Source: Palsa-504 sp963800415 (GTDB taxonomy: Bacteria > Actinomycetota > Actinomycetes > Streptosporangiales > Streptosporangiaceae). From it: DNA of 64,000 nt. The notes beneath the pieces were generated by a model. It worked only from the letters and a program-made list of their open reading frames with translations, was not told the DNA's origin and made no database searches. Of the stretch, positions 1 through 9,969 are shown in pieces (position 1 is the stretch's first letter; every line of letters starts with the position of its first letter). A program made the position numbers and the translations under genes. The stretch covers positions 1 through 64,000 of the forward strand of contig CAWDBS010000071.1 of assembly GCA_963800415.1 (NCBI GenBank), given 5' to 3'.

Positions 1-648
1 ATCTGGAGCTGTCCCTGTCTATGCCGCGCCTGACCAGGACGTCTGCGGCGTTGACATGTCGCTGAACAGCGTTCACGCCGTAGCCGCTTAGTTCTAAAAA
101 CAGCAGCGACAAGGGGGCATGCACGGGGCCTACGGCGGAGACACTGTCCAGGTAATGCGTCCATCAGGCAGCAAAATGCACACAAAACACCTGCGGCGGC
201 TACAGCGAGGACACCCAGATCTGGACTCCAGATAACGGCGGCTACTTGCGCGGCTGCGATGGTTCTTCGGTCACCTTCCGCGACGAGCTGGGCGCGTCCA
301 TCCATCCGCAGGGCGACGGCATGACACACTCCGGCGTCATGGCCGTAGAGCTCGTCCGCAGTACCCGGCTGTTTGCCGGTGCCGGTATGCTTACGCCGCC
401 AGGGCTTGCCAGCCTGATCTTCACCCCGGGCGCCTGCCTCTCGATGACCAGGGCAGGTCATTGCCCCGGCTGACGTCACGGCGCAGATGCGCCAGGCTCT
501 GACGTTCTATCCTGTTCCCATCCTCCCCGGACCCGGTGAATCCCAAGCCGGCGGGGTATTCGCTGTCGAGGCGTGGATTGCAGCAGCGCCGATCCGGCGC
601 GAAGCCGCCTGAACGCCGGGACCGTGCGACCGCTTGGGTCGTCCGCGG
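1..648. other. No supported gene (left edge)
   Basis: No convincing coding region was found. A plus-strand frame is open from about 155 to 473 and reads like a short secreted-protein fragment (aromatic, glycine and cysteine rich near 205-290), but it has no credible start or ribosome binding site and I do not recognise a family. The other frames here are typical high-GC chance frames. Confidence 0.4.
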
Positions 649-1530
649 TCAGTCGCCATAGTCGTCGTAGAAGCCCCTGCCGGACTTGAGGCCGAGGAAC
701 CCCTTGTCGACATAGTCGCGCAGCAGCTCCCGCGGGGCGGCAGGGATACCGTCGCGGATGGTGGCGTAGTGCTCCTCGACAGCGAGCGCGACGTCGAGGC
801 CGATCCGGTCCATCATCCGGAACGGTCCCAGCGCCGTGCCGAGCGAGAGCCGCCAGATGCGGTCGACCTCCTCGGGAGTTGATACGCCCTCGGCGACGAC
901 CATCAGGCACTCGCGTTTGATGGCGGCCCAGATGCGGTTGAACAAGAAGCCGACGCTCTCGCGCATCACGGTGAACGGCACGAACCCGTAGCGCGGCAGC
1001 CGCCCGGCGAGGGCGTCGATGACCGCGGCGTCGGTCCTGCCGCACGACATGAGCTCGACCGCGATCAGCTCGGGCGGCATCTGGAAGTGGACGTTCAGGA
1101 GCCGCTCCGGGGACTCGACGGCGTCGAGCAGGCGGCTACTGGGATACGACGACGAGTTCGTCGCCAGGATCGCGTCGGACTCGGCGAGGCGGCCGAGTTC
1201 GCGGAACACCTGCTTCTTGAGCGCCAGGTCCTCGGACACCGCTTCGATGATGAGCCACGCCGTGGCCACGGCGGGCTCCAGCGTGTCGAACAGCTCGACC
1301 GTGCCCGCCGATCTGGCGGCGAGGCCGAGCTGCTCGCGGACATCGGAGGCGTGCTCGCCGGCGAAGCGCCTGGCGGCCTCGCGCGAGCCGGCGGAGCGAG
1401 AGAACAGTTGCACCCGGCTGCCGCCGGCCGAGAACATCATGGCGATGCGCCGGCCGAGCGTCCCGCCGCCGATCACCGAGATCGGGCGCTCGTCGACATC
1501 GCGGGGAAGGACGTAAGACATAGCCTTCAT
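649..1530 (-). CDS. 3-hydroxyacyl-CoA dehydrogenase family protein
   Basis: Predicted NAD-dependent dehydrogenase of the 3-hydroxyacyl-CoA / 3-hydroxybutyryl-CoA family, 293 residues, close to the usual single-domain length. A Rossmann motif GGGTLG lies at residues 21-26. A segment NVHFQMPPE supplies the catalytic His region (usually HFFNP), and GFLFNRIW carries the conserved Asn at the start of the C-terminal helical domain. The end, KGFLGLKSGRGFYDDYGD, is the family's typical terminus. I chose the ATG at 1530 because the upstream in-frame extension to 1584 looks unlike protein; the ribosome site before either start is weak. It stands alone, so the role (fatty acid oxidation or 3-hydroxybutyrate metabolism) is inferred. 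The catalytic His context HFQMPP instead of HFFNP may mean a different substrate. Confidence 0.85.
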   Translation of the reverse strand: MKAMSYVLPRDVDERPISVIGGGTLGRRIAMMFSAGGSRVQLFSRSAGSREAARRFAGEHASDVREQLGLAARSAGTVELFDTLEPAVATAWLIIEAVSEDLALKKQVFRELGRLAESDAILATNSSSYPSSRLLDAVESPERLLNVHFQMPPELIAVELMSCGRTDAAVIDALAGRLPRYGFVPFTVMRESVGFLFNRIWAAIKRECLMVVAEGVSTPEEVDRIWRLSLGTALGPFRMMDRIGLDVALAVEEHYATIRDGIPAAPRELLRDYVDKGFLGLKSGRGFYDDYGD

Positions 1531-2259
1531 GTTCGCGCCCCGTCGCACCTGATTCAATCGGCCGGGGCCGACGGTCTCACACACCGTCAGCCAAAAGGCT
1601 CTGATCTGCGGGAACTCTAGCCAGAACCTCCGTATCGGGCGCGATCAAACGTCCAGAGTCAATCTGATCATCTTCCAGCTATGCCCTTAACCGCCAGTTC
1701 TGCGCGGCCGGCGCTTACCAGGCTCGAAGAGCCGGTGCAATATAGATCGGCAGGGACGCGCGCACCGATAATGATGAGGTTTTCACATACCGTGACGTCG
1801 GCGCTTCTGCATGCGTGATGGTAGGGCCTCGGGCGAGTCAATGGTAAGCAGCGCCATCACCTGAGGCTGACGATTGTTCGCCAAGCCGGGCGGGAAGACA
1901 GGTCCCGGCACGTGATCGCCGCCGAAGGGCTGGCCGCAGTCGGCCGCATGATCGCGGCCTATCATGGCAGCGACGGCGCCGCTACCGACTTCAAGATCGC
2001 CTGGGTGACTGTGACGCTGCGGGATCTTGAGGGCCATCAACGATGTCTGTGTCCCGATGGATCCCGCGCATCGGCGGTTGTGGACCGATGTGGTTGGCAA
2101 TGTGGTCCGGCGGGCGCAGCCCGGGTAAGTGGCGGCGCCCGCGTCCCTGCTCGCCTGGCAGCCTGGCAGTCCGGTAATGGCGCAGTGCAAGCTCGACCGA
2201 CCCGGCTGCGGCCGGTGGCAAGGGTACCGCGCACGTCCGTCGATGTGAGGAACATCACG
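1531..2259. other. Intergenic, no gene supported
   Basis: Frames extending into this stretch from the HNH gene to the right are open from 1912 but do not resemble the N-terminal DUF222 domain of that family. I see no RNA gene, clear promoter or terminator. Confidence 0.4.
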
Positions 2260-3165
2260 ATGCAAAAACACAGCGAACGCATGCGCCGGCTGCTGGCCGC
2301 TGATCTGCTGCCGGAAAGGGCTGGGCAGCCGGTCAGGGCCCTGGTCCACGTCTCCCTGGCCGACCTGATGCTCCTGGACGGCAGCTCCGCGCTGCTGGAG
2401 GAATGGTCCGCCCAGGTCCGCGCGCAGTGGGCCGCCGCCCGGGCGGCGGCCTCCCAGGGAGGCAGCGACGGCGGGGCCTGGCTCGACGGGGACGCGGCCC
2501 GCTCGTTCACCTGCGACGCCTCGGTCACCCCCGTCGTGACCGGCGAGGTGAACCCGGCCGCGCTGGAGGACCTGATCCGGCTGTGCGCCGAACTGGACAA
2601 GCGCCGCCGCGGCCGGGACCACGCTGCGGGCACCGAGGGCGGCGGAAGCCAGGACGGCACCGCGCCGGACGGCACCGCGCCGGACGGCACCGCGCCGGAC
2701 GGCACCGCACCGGGGGACACCTGGGCCGGGGACGCGCTGGCGCAGGCGATCATCGGCAAGGTCGTGGACCTGCTGTCCGGCCCCGGCGGCCTGGCCTCGT
2801 TCCTGCGCCGTCGGCAGCTCGGCGTCCGGCTGGGCGGGCCGAGCCTGCCGCTGGACATCGGGTACAGCGACACCATCCCGGCGGCGATCCGGCGGGCGGT
2901 GATCCTGCGGGACCAGCATTGCCGGTTCCCCGGCGGCTGCGACCAGCCTGCCGCCGCCTGCGAGGTCCACCACCTGCGGCATAAGGCCGATGGCGGGCCG
3001 ACCAGCGTCACGGACTGCGCCCTATTCTGCTTCTTCCACCACCAGGTGGTCATTCACAAGTGGGGCTGGACCGTCGTCCTGAACCCGGACGGCACCACCA
3101 CCGCCTGGAACAAGAACAAAACCAAGATCATCCACAGCCACGGGCCGCCGACCCGGCCGGGGTGA
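2260..3165 (+). pseudogene. 13E12/DUF222-type HNH endonuclease, 5'-truncated
   Basis: The C-terminal part of an actinobacterial 13E12-repeat protein (DUF222 plus HNH). The HNH core runs from about 2890 to 3075: AVILRDQHCRFPGGC, then CEVHHLRHKADGGPT, then ALFCFFHHQVVIHKWGW, giving the C-x4-C, HH and late HH residues expected for the beta-beta-alpha-metal fold. Intact members are about 450-550 residues; here only about 300 match, because recognisable DUF222 sequence begins near ADLLPERAGQPVRALVHVSL. The open frame continues upstream to 1912 without family resemblance, so I read this as a 5'-truncated copy. An acidic linker contains four tandem DGTAP units. These genes are often multicopy and of unknown physiological role. 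Whether the remnant is expressed is unknown. Confidence 0.65.
2653..2712 (+). repeat. Four tandem 15-bp units (DGTAP)
   Basis: Four head-to-tail copies of gacggcaccgcgccg (2653, 2668, 2683, 2698; the last has one change) in the linker of the HNH protein. They encode the five-residue unit DGTAP. The period is a multiple of three, so slippage changes linker length without breaking the frame. Confidence 0.9.
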
Positions 3166-3196
3166 CACCCCGAGATCCGGTCCAGCCGTGAGAAGG

Positions 3197-3227
3197 TTGA
3201 CCCTGACACCGTATGAGGCTGTAGACC
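3197..3227 (+). promoter_or_regulatory. Putative MerR-type promoter with 19-bp spacer
   Basis: TTGACC (3197-3202) and TAGACC (3222-3227) are separated by 19 bp, the over-long spacer typical of promoters activated by MerR proteins. The ATG of the MerR gene lies at 3237, about ten bases downstream of the -10 element, so the transcript would be leaderless or nearly so. This suggests autoregulation. I could not find a convincing dyad in the spacer. Confidence 0.45.
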
Positions 3228-3236
3228 GGACATGTC

Positions 3237-3482
3237 ATGTTCAGCATCGGGGACATCGCACCGCACGGCCGCGTATCGGTCCGGATGCTCCGGCACTACG
3301 ACACGATCGTGCTGATCCGGCCTGCCTGCGTTGACCCGGACACGGGATACCGCTTCTACCAGGCGAGCCAGCCGGACGAGCTGAACCGCGTCATCGCGCT
3401 CAAGGATCTCGGCTTCACCCTGCAGCAGGTGCAGGTGACCGAACTACAGCAGCCCATCGAAATCGACGCGACCGGAGGATAA
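3237..3482 (+). CDS. MerR-family regulator, DNA-binding part only
   Basis: 81 residues that match the winged-helix domain of MerR regulators: MFSIGDIA, SVRMLRHYD, DPDTGYRFY and the second helix ending DLGFTLQQVQ. Complete MerR/GyrI-like regulators have about 270 residues, with a long dimerisation helix followed by an effector-binding domain. Here the frame stops right after helix 5, so the coiled-coil linker is missing, and a separate gene for the effector domain starts 7 bases later. It is either an internal deletion that split one regulator or a two-gene arrangement. No recognisable ribosome site precedes the ATG, which fits the near-leaderless promoter just upstream. Without the dimerisation helix, DNA binding is doubtful. 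Confidence 0.7.
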   Translation: MFSIGDIAPHGRVSVRMLRHYDTIVLIRPACVDPDTGYRFYQASQPDELNRVIALKDLGFTLQQVQVTELQQPIEIDATGG

Positions 3483-3489
3483 GAAGAAG

Positions 3490-3984
3490 ATGTCGTCAGC
3501 ACCGGAGATCGTGGCCCGTGCCGCGCAGCCCTACGTGGCCATCAGGACCCGGATGACCATGGCCCAACTCCCCGGGCTCGGCCCCCGCCTCGGCGAGGTG
3601 TTCGCCTGGCTGGGCGACCACGGCCTGGCTCCCGCGGGGCCGCCGTACTTCAAGTACAACGTCATCGACATGATGCGCGAACTCGAGGTGGAGGCGGGCG
3701 TGCCGGTCGCGGCGGCCGCGGACGGCGACGACCAGGTGGTGTCCGGCATGCTCCCGGCCGGGCGGTACGCCACGCTCACCCACGTAGGTCACCCCAGTGA
3801 GCTCATGGCGGCCACCAAAGCGCTGCTGGACTGGGCGGCCGGGCAGGGCCTGACCTGGGACATGACGCCCGGCGAGAGCGGTGACCGATGGGGCTGCCGG
3901 CTGGAGATCTCGCTGACCGACCCCAGCCAGGAGCCCGACATGAGCAAGTGGGTGACCCAGCTCGCCTTCCGGCTGGCCGAGTGA
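3490..3984 (+). CDS. GyrI-like small-molecule-binding domain protein
   Basis: 164 residues of the GyrI-like / AraC effector-binding fold: VARAAQPYVAIRTRMTMAQL, PPYFKYNVIDM, LEVEAGVPVA, LPAGRYATLTHVGHPSEL and a C-terminal pattern WGCRLEISLTDP. Such domains bind amphipathic or cationic ligands and usually form the C-terminal half of MerR regulators. The start is an ATG with GGAGGA overlapping the stop codon of the upstream MerR fragment, so the two are probably translationally coupled. The pair looks like one MerR-GyrI regulator from which the linker was lost. The domain itself appears complete and could fold alone. Confidence 0.75.
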   Translation: MSSAPEIVARAAQPYVAIRTRMTMAQLPGLGPRLGEVFAWLGDHGLAPAGPPYFKYNVIDMMRELEVEAGVPVAAAADGDDQVVSGMLPAGRYATLTHVGHPSELMAATKALLDWAAGQGLTWDMTPGESGDRWGCRLEISLTDPSQEPDMSKWVTQLAFRLAE

Positions 3985-4475
3985 GAGCGCCGGCAAGCGC
4001 GGCCGGGCGGTAACGTTCCCGGAACGGTCCGGGCGTACCGTGGCCCGCGTGGGGAGGACCGGACGCCAGCGGCGGGTCGGTGCCGGTCTGGGTGCTAGCT
4101 CCGTTCGGGATGGTGGGCCTGGTGGTGGCCTGGCGCAGGCTGGTTCAACCTCGTGGTCACCCGCTCCCTCGAACCCGCCCACCTGTCCGTGTGGGTCAGC
4201 CACCGCGGTATCCGGTCCTTATTATTCAGGACCACAAATCCGGCCCGGATAATTTGTGCTGGCCAACCATTAGTGTGGGTTTTCGCGGCGTAGGTTGTCG
4301 CCGCTCACAACGGACCAGCGTGAAGCTTGTGGCGGCCGTCGTTGAATCTGAGGCCGCTGACACCGAGGATATCCATCATGGGATGCGGTGTGGCCGGTGA
4401 ATACTGGTTGCAATTCATTTGTAACCGCGGCGTAAATGGCTGCCGCATGCAATTTACGCATGCCCGGACGGTCTG
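3985..4475. other. Intergenic region upstream of the one-carbon cassette
   Basis: No gene is supported. It contains the dyad at 4233-4258 (separate entry) and a GCGGCG/CGCCGC hairpin at about 4286-4305. I searched by eye for SAM, SAH and cobalamin riboswitch hallmarks, because methyl-cycle genes follow, and found none. Confidence 0.5.
4233..4258. promoter_or_regulatory. Inverted repeat CACAAAT-N12-ATTTGTG
   Basis: A perfect 7-bp dyad (4233-4239 and 4252-4258) around a CCGG-containing centre, in an AT-rich patch within otherwise high-GC DNA about 220 bp before the MetV-like gene. It is a candidate operator for the methyl-cycle cassette; arms and spacing do not look like a terminator. No regulator is assigned. 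Confidence 0.4.
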
Positions 4476-5309
4476 TTGACCACCAGGCCGCCCATTCCGG
4501 CGCATCCGCGCCTGCGGACCCGCCTGGCCTACCGGCTGCAGCGGGCGCTGCGGCCACATTCCGGTTTCCGCTGGCTCAGCGCCCGGATCGAGGCGTCCGG
4601 CCTGGGCCGCCCGCTGTTCACCGGCGCGGAGCGGCACACGAAGGAAACCCTGTTCGGCTGCCGGATGTGCGGGCAGTGTGCGCTGCCCGTCACCGGGTAT
4701 GTCTGCCCGATGGGCTGCCCGAAGGAACTGCGGAACGGACCCTGCGGCGGTGTCGGCGCGGACGGGTCCTGTGAGGTTTACCCGAGCCTGCGCTGCGTGT
4801 GGGTCCAGGCCTACGAGCGCGCGGCCAGCCAGGGCCGGTCCGCCGACCTGCGCCTGCTGCACCGGCCCATCGACCACCGCCGCTGGGGCGAAAGCTCGTG
4901 GCTGAACTACTGGCAGGGCCGCGACGAGGGATTGGGGGCCGCCGGGGCCGCCGGGCCGGCGATACTGGCGATGAGGGCCCCGCCGGGGGCCACCACAGGG
5001 TCCTGGGGGGACCATGAGCCTGCGCGAGCGGCTGGCCTCGGGCGGCTTCGCGGTAACCGCGGAGATCAGCCCGCCACGGGGAGCGAGCACCGGGCCGATC
5101 ACCGAGACGGCGGCGCTACTGCGGGACTGGGTCAACGCCGTCAACGTCACCGACAACCAGGGCTCGAACGTCCGGCTGGCCAGCTGGGCGGGCAGCCTGG
5201 CCGCGATGGCCGCCGGGCTCGAGCCGGTCATGCAGATGACCTGCCGGGATCGCAACCGCATCGCGCTGCAGTCCGACCTGCTCGGGGCGTCGGCGCTCGG
5301 CATCCGTAA
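4476..5309 (+). CDS. MetV-like zinc protein (MTHFR C-terminal family), 3' end suspect
   Basis: The first ~150 residues match the MTHFR_C/MetV family found beside MetF: cysteines at about residues 62, 65, 68, 77, 81, 90 and 99, with the diagnostic CPKELRNGPCGG. In acetogens MetV is a metal-binding partner subunit of MetF. The TTG start at 4476 is the earliest with family sequence after it; the ribosome site is weak. As read, the frame runs on 296 bases into metF, where it is plainly out-of-frame sequence. One extra base in the G-rich stretch around 4930-5010 would instead end it at TGA 5015-5017, overlapping the metF ATG as ATGA. I therefore suspect a 1-base loss or a sequence error and place the intended end near 5017. 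Confidence 0.7.
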   Translation: MTTRPPIPAHPRLRTRLAYRLQRALRPHSGFRWLSARIEASGLGRPLFTGAERHTKETLFGCRMCGQCALPVTGYVCPMGCPKELRNGPCGGVGADGSCEVYPSLRCVWVQAYERAASQGRSADLRLLHRPIDHRRWGESSWLNYWQGRDEGLGAAGAAGPAILAMRAPPGATTGSWGDHEPARAAGLGRLRGNRGDQPATGSEHRADHRDGGATAGLGQRRQRHRQPGLERPAGQLGGQPGRDGRRARAGHADDLPGSQPHRAAVRPARGVGARHP

Positions 5310-5928
5310 CATCCTGGTGATGACCGGCGACCATCCGAAGTTCGGCGACCACCCGGATGCCAAGCCGGTGTTCGACCTGGACAGCATCCAGCTGCTGTGG
5401 ACGCTGCGCACGATGCGCGACGACCATATCCTGCTGTCCGGCCGGACCCTGAACCCGCCGCCCGACTGCTTCCTCGGCGCGGTGGAGAACCCGTTCGCGC
5501 CGCCGGCCGGTTTCCGGGCCGAACGGCTCGGCAAGAAGGTCGCGGCCGGCGCGCAGTTCGTGCAGACCCAGTTCGTCTTCGACACCGCGGCGTTCGCCCA
5601 GTGGATGGCGCAGGTCCGTGACCTCGGGCTGCACGGGCGGTGCTCCATCCTGGCCGGCGTCGGCGCGGTCAGGTCCCGGCGGGCGCTGGACTTCATCCGG
5701 GACAAGGTGCCCGGGGTGCAGGTGCCCGACGACGTGTACCGCAGGCTGCGTGGGGTCCCGGCGGACCAGACCGCCGCCGAGGGGGCGCGGCTCGCGGCCG
5801 AGACCATCCAGCAGCTTGCCGCGATCGACGGTGTGGCCGGGGTGCACCTGCTGGTTGCCGGGAACGAGCAGGCGGTCCCCGGCATCCTCGACGGCGCCGG
5901 CGTCCGGGCGGACCGCGATGGACGTTGA
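5014..5928 (+). CDS. metF: Methylenetetrahydrofolate reductase (MetF family)
   Basis: 304 residues, the usual size of bacterial MetF, reducing 5,10-methylene-THF to 5-methyl-THF with a flavin. Family segments: FAVTAEISPPRG (catalytic Glu region), VNVTDNQGSNVRLASW, MQMTCRDRNRIALQSDLLGA, NILVMTGDHPKFGDHPDAKP and GAQFVQTQFVFD. It follows the MetV-like gene and overlaps the next gene, for a methyltransferase, by 11 bp, so translation is probably coupled. The NADH-contacting arrangement cannot be judged by eye. With a MetV-type neighbour it may form a MetVF-like complex rather than act alone. The gene looks intact. Confidence 0.9.
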   Translation: MSLRERLASGGFAVTAEISPPRGASTGPITETAALLRDWVNAVNVTDNQGSNVRLASWAGSLAAMAAGLEPVMQMTCRDRNRIALQSDLLGASALGIRNILVMTGDHPKFGDHPDAKPVFDLDSIQLLWTLRTMRDDHILLSGRTLNPPPDCFLGAVENPFAPPAGFRAERLGKKVAAGAQFVQTQFVFDTAAFAQWMAQVRDLGLHGRCSILAGVGAVRSRRALDFIRDKVPGVQVPDDVYRRLRGVPADQTAAEGARLAAETIQQLAAIDGVAGVHLLVAGNEQAVPGILDGAGVRADRDGR

Positions 5929-7339
5929 CCTGCGTCCGACCAAGAAGCTGCGGGAATCCGCCGCGGCCCGGTCAGCGCTCGGCCCGATCATGGAGGCAGT
6001 CTGCGCCTCGCCCGCGGACCTGGCGAGCCTCCGCGTGGTCTGCGACTGGATCCAGTACAAGCAGAACTTCCGCGAGGCCGTGGTCAGCAGGCCGGTCTCG
6101 GACACCGACGTGGAGATCGCCTTCGACCTGCGCCGCTGCGCGGATATTGACCTCGCCGCGCACGTCAAGCAGGCGCTTTCCGGCCAGGGCGGGCTGGCCC
6201 TTGAGCCGTGGGTGCCCGGCCGGGACAGCTGCATCTGGCGGTTCAACCAGCTGTACTGGCAGGCGCTGTCCGGCTGGGAGCAGGCCACCGGCCGGGAGTA
6301 CGAGCAGGCGCTGCCCGGCGGCGAGAGCGACGCCCGGAACACCGAGGCCGCCCGTGAGCTCATCCTGGAGCTCTTCCGGATCTGGGACGAGCTCGACGCG
6401 CGCCGCGCGCTGCCCGAGGAGCTGTACATCCTGGAACTCGGCGTGGGGAACGGCAACCAGGCCCGCACCTGGCTGGACGAGTTCGTCCAGCTCGACCGCA
6501 GGCACGGGCGCGAGTACTACCACCGCCTCCGCTACCTGATGGGCGACTACTCCCCGCACGTGCTCGACCGGGCCAGGCAGGCCGTGGCCCACCACGGCGA
6601 GCGGGTCAGCGCGCTGGTGATGGAGGCCACCCGGCCGACTGTCACCCTCGGCTTCCTGGCCGGCAAGGCCTTCCTGGTCTACATCTCCAACGTGTACGAC
6701 AACCTGCCGACCGACGAGCTGGCCTGCATCCACGGGCGCACCTACCGGGTCGAGACGCAGGCCTTCCTCACCGAGGACGACGCCGGACAGATCGCGGGCC
6801 GGTTCGGCGCCGCCCGGGACCGGCTGGTGCCGCTCATCGACCGGCTGCTGCGGATCGGGCCCGAGCTGCTCAGCGAATCCTCTCCAGGGCAGTTCGCCGA
6901 TCCCGGCCAGGCGGTCGCGTTCTGGCAGGCGGTGTGGGAGGCGCTCCGGCTGCGGGAACGCTACGTCCCGCTGGAAGGCCTGGACAGCTACCAGATCAGC
7001 CACGCGCTGACCGGCGAGATCCTCAGGCCGCTGATCGAGGGACAGGGTGACGTCCGGATGCACGTCAGCAACGGCGCGCTCGGCAGCTTCACCGGGACGC
7101 TGCCCCTGCTGCACCCGTTCGGCCGAATCCAGTGCCACGACCTGTTCCTGACCGGCCGCCAGCAGTACCGGACCGGGTTCTACGGCCCGGGCAAGTACGA
7201 CGGCTCCGTGGTCAACTGGGTGAACGGGCCGCTGCTCCAGCTGGTCGCGAGCAGGCGGGGGTTCGGCGTCGAGTTCACGCCGTTCCGGCAGCGGCCGGGT
7301 TCCAATATCACCACGCTGACCGCGCAGGCCAGGGACTGA
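5918..7339 (+). CDS. Class I SAM-dependent methyltransferase of the cassette
   Basis: 473 residues. A Rossmann methyltransferase motif I, LELGVGNGNQART, lies near residues 172-184. It is followed by LRYLMGDYSPHVLDRAR (motif with acidic end binding the ribose) and FLVYISNVYDNLPTDEL (motif IV region). The distal part, NGALGSFTGTLPLLHPFG and CHDLFLTGRQQYRTGFYGPG, resembles MidA-like or related large methyltransferases, but I cannot name the family firmly. The ATG at 5918 overlaps the end of metF; an in-frame extension upstream is antisense-like noise. Its place between MTHFR and methionine-synthase genes suggests that it consumes the SAM that the cassette makes, or has a dedicated role in the methyl relay. 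Substrate unknown. Confidence 0.7.
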   Translation: MDVDLRPTKKLRESAAARSALGPIMEAVCASPADLASLRVVCDWIQYKQNFREAVVSRPVSDTDVEIAFDLRRCADIDLAAHVKQALSGQGGLALEPWVPGRDSCIWRFNQLYWQALSGWEQATGREYEQALPGGESDARNTEAARELILELFRIWDELDARRALPEELYILELGVGNGNQARTWLDEFVQLDRRHGREYYHRLRYLMGDYSPHVLDRARQAVAHHGERVSALVMEATRPTVTLGFLAGKAFLVYISNVYDNLPTDELACIHGRTYRVETQAFLTEDDAGQIAGRFGAARDRLVPLIDRLLRIGPELLSESSPGQFADPGQAVAFWQAVWEALRLRERYVPLEGLDSYQISHALTGEILRPLIEGQGDVRMHVSNGALGSFTGTLPLLHPFGRIQCHDLFLTGRQQYRTGFYGPGKYDGSVVNWVNGPLLQLVASRRGFGVEFTPFRQRPGSNITTLTAQARD

Positions 7340-7344
7340 TCGCC

Positions 7345-8420
7345 GTGGAGTCAACTCTGAACACCGTCCTGCTGCCGACCACCGTGGTGGGTTCCTACTC
7401 CGTGCCGGAATGGCTGGAGCGGCTGAAGACCGAGTACTACCAGCGCCGGATCAGCGCGCAGCACCTCGCCGAGATCAACGAGGTGGCCATCAAGGCGGCG
7501 GTCAAGGACCAGGAGCTGGCCGGCATCGACATCGTGTCCGACGGCGAGCTGCGCCGGGACAACGACGTGGACTACTTCCTGGCCAGGATTCCGGGCGTGC
7601 AGATCCCGCAGCGCGCCAAGACCGACTACTTCGACTACTACGAGGCCGAGGTCACCCGGCCGCTGCCCGAACTGCCCGACGGCTCGCAGACCAGCCCCGG
7701 ACTCGGCCTGGCCGAGGATTTCCGGTTCACCCGCCAGCTCACCGACAAGCCGGTCAAGTTCTCCTTCACCGGCCCGTTCTCGCTGTCCCGGCGGATCCGC
7801 GACGAGGCCTACACCGAACCAGGCGGCCTGGTCCGCGCGCTGGCCCGCAGGCTCAACGGCGAGGCGCGGGAACTGGCCGAGGCGGGCGCCGACCTGCTGC
7901 AGATCGACGAGCCGTTCCTGGCCGGGTACCCGGAGCAGGTGGAACTGGCGGTCGAGGCGGTCAACATCGTGACCGAGGGCGTGCCGGTCACCTGGGCGCT
8001 GCACGTGTGCTACGGCAACCGGTACGCGCGCCCGTCCTGGGAAGGGCACTACGACTTCCTGTTCCCCGCGGTGAAGGCCGCGCGCGTCGACCAGATCGTC
8101 CTCGAATTCGCCCGCAAGGGCCTGGACGACCTGCGGCTGATCCAGCAGCACGGGTGGGACAAGTGGCTCGGCCTGGGCGTCATCGACGTCAAGAGCTCCG
8201 AGGTGGAGCCGGCCGAGCTCGTCGCGTCCCGGATCAGGCGTGCGCTGGATTACGTGCCGGCCGGCCGCCTGATGATCAACCCCGACTGCGGGCTGCGCCA
8301 CCTCGCGCCCGAGGTGGCCAGGCAGAAGCTGCGCGCCATGGTGGCCGGCGCCGCCCTGATCAGGGCCGAGCTTGCCAGTTCAGAGCTCGCCAGTTCAGAG
8401 CCAAAGGGAGGCGGCAATCC

Positions 8421-8424
<4 letters not shown>
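7345..8424 (+). CDS. MetE catalytic-domain (core MetE-like) methionine synthase
   Basis: 359 residues matching only the C-terminal zinc barrel of cobalamin-independent methionine synthase. The ligand set is present: His220 and Cys222 in LHVCYGN, Glu254 in VLEFARKG and Cys315 in NPDCGLRH. TTVVGSYSVPEW at the start and SDGELRRDNDVDYF fit the homocysteine-binding barrel. Full MetE has about 750 residues; the N-terminal folate-handling half is absent. Core-MetE proteins elsewhere take the methyl group from corrinoid or other carriers, so the donor here is open. The GTG start at 7345 is 5 bases after the previous stop. The C-terminus has a duplicated ELASS. It ends in an ATGA overlap with metK. 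Confidence 0.8.
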
Positions 8425-9471
<1,047 letters not shown>

Positions 9472-9969
9472 CCCGCCCCTGCCCCCCGCCCCCCGCGCCG
9501 ACCCACCCCCTCCTCATCCGCGTAACCGGGAGGATCTGGCTTGCGGGGAGGATCCGGTACCCCAGAGGGGCCTCATTCCTCCCGGACGCCGAAATCCTCC
9601 CCGATAATCGGAGCAGCCCTCCGTCTGCGTGCTCCTGGTGCGGCCTCCTGACCGCCGTGATGCTGAAGAGACTGCTGTCACTCGGTTGGCGCTTCCGTTC
9701 CCGCTCGGTTGGCGCTTCCGTTCCTGCCCAAGCCGCCGTCCTGCCCATTCGCCCACGCGCGACGCGCGGTCGGCCCGGGCGCCCCACCCGCCCGTTCGGC
9801 ATCCCTGCCGTCCCCTGCTTGTGGCCGGGACCAGGAATCGCGGGGCGTTTTTGGTTGCCGTGTCATTGTCCGGCGGGATCGGCCGTGGGAATCTCCGCAT
9901 TAGCGTGCGGTAATGGCCAGTTTCCCCACTATTCACGCTGTTCAGGGCTGCCGCAGAGAGAGGTCGTAT
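9472..9969. other. Intergenic, repeats only
   Basis: No gene supported. It holds a C-rich tract right after metK, an inverted pair GGGGAGGAT (about 9546) / ATCCTCCCC (about 9593), and a 21-bp direct repeat ctcggttggcgcttccgttcc at 9681 and 9704. Confidence 0.5.

Noticed and set aside
4040..4400. Two overlapping plus-strand frames before the MetV-like gene
   Set aside because: No ribosome site or family match; composition as in other non-coding stretches.
4200..4475. SAM or cobalamin riboswitch before the methyl-cycle genes
   Set aside because: Conserved cores of the SAM-I, SAM-IV, SAH and B12 elements were not seen; only simple dyads.
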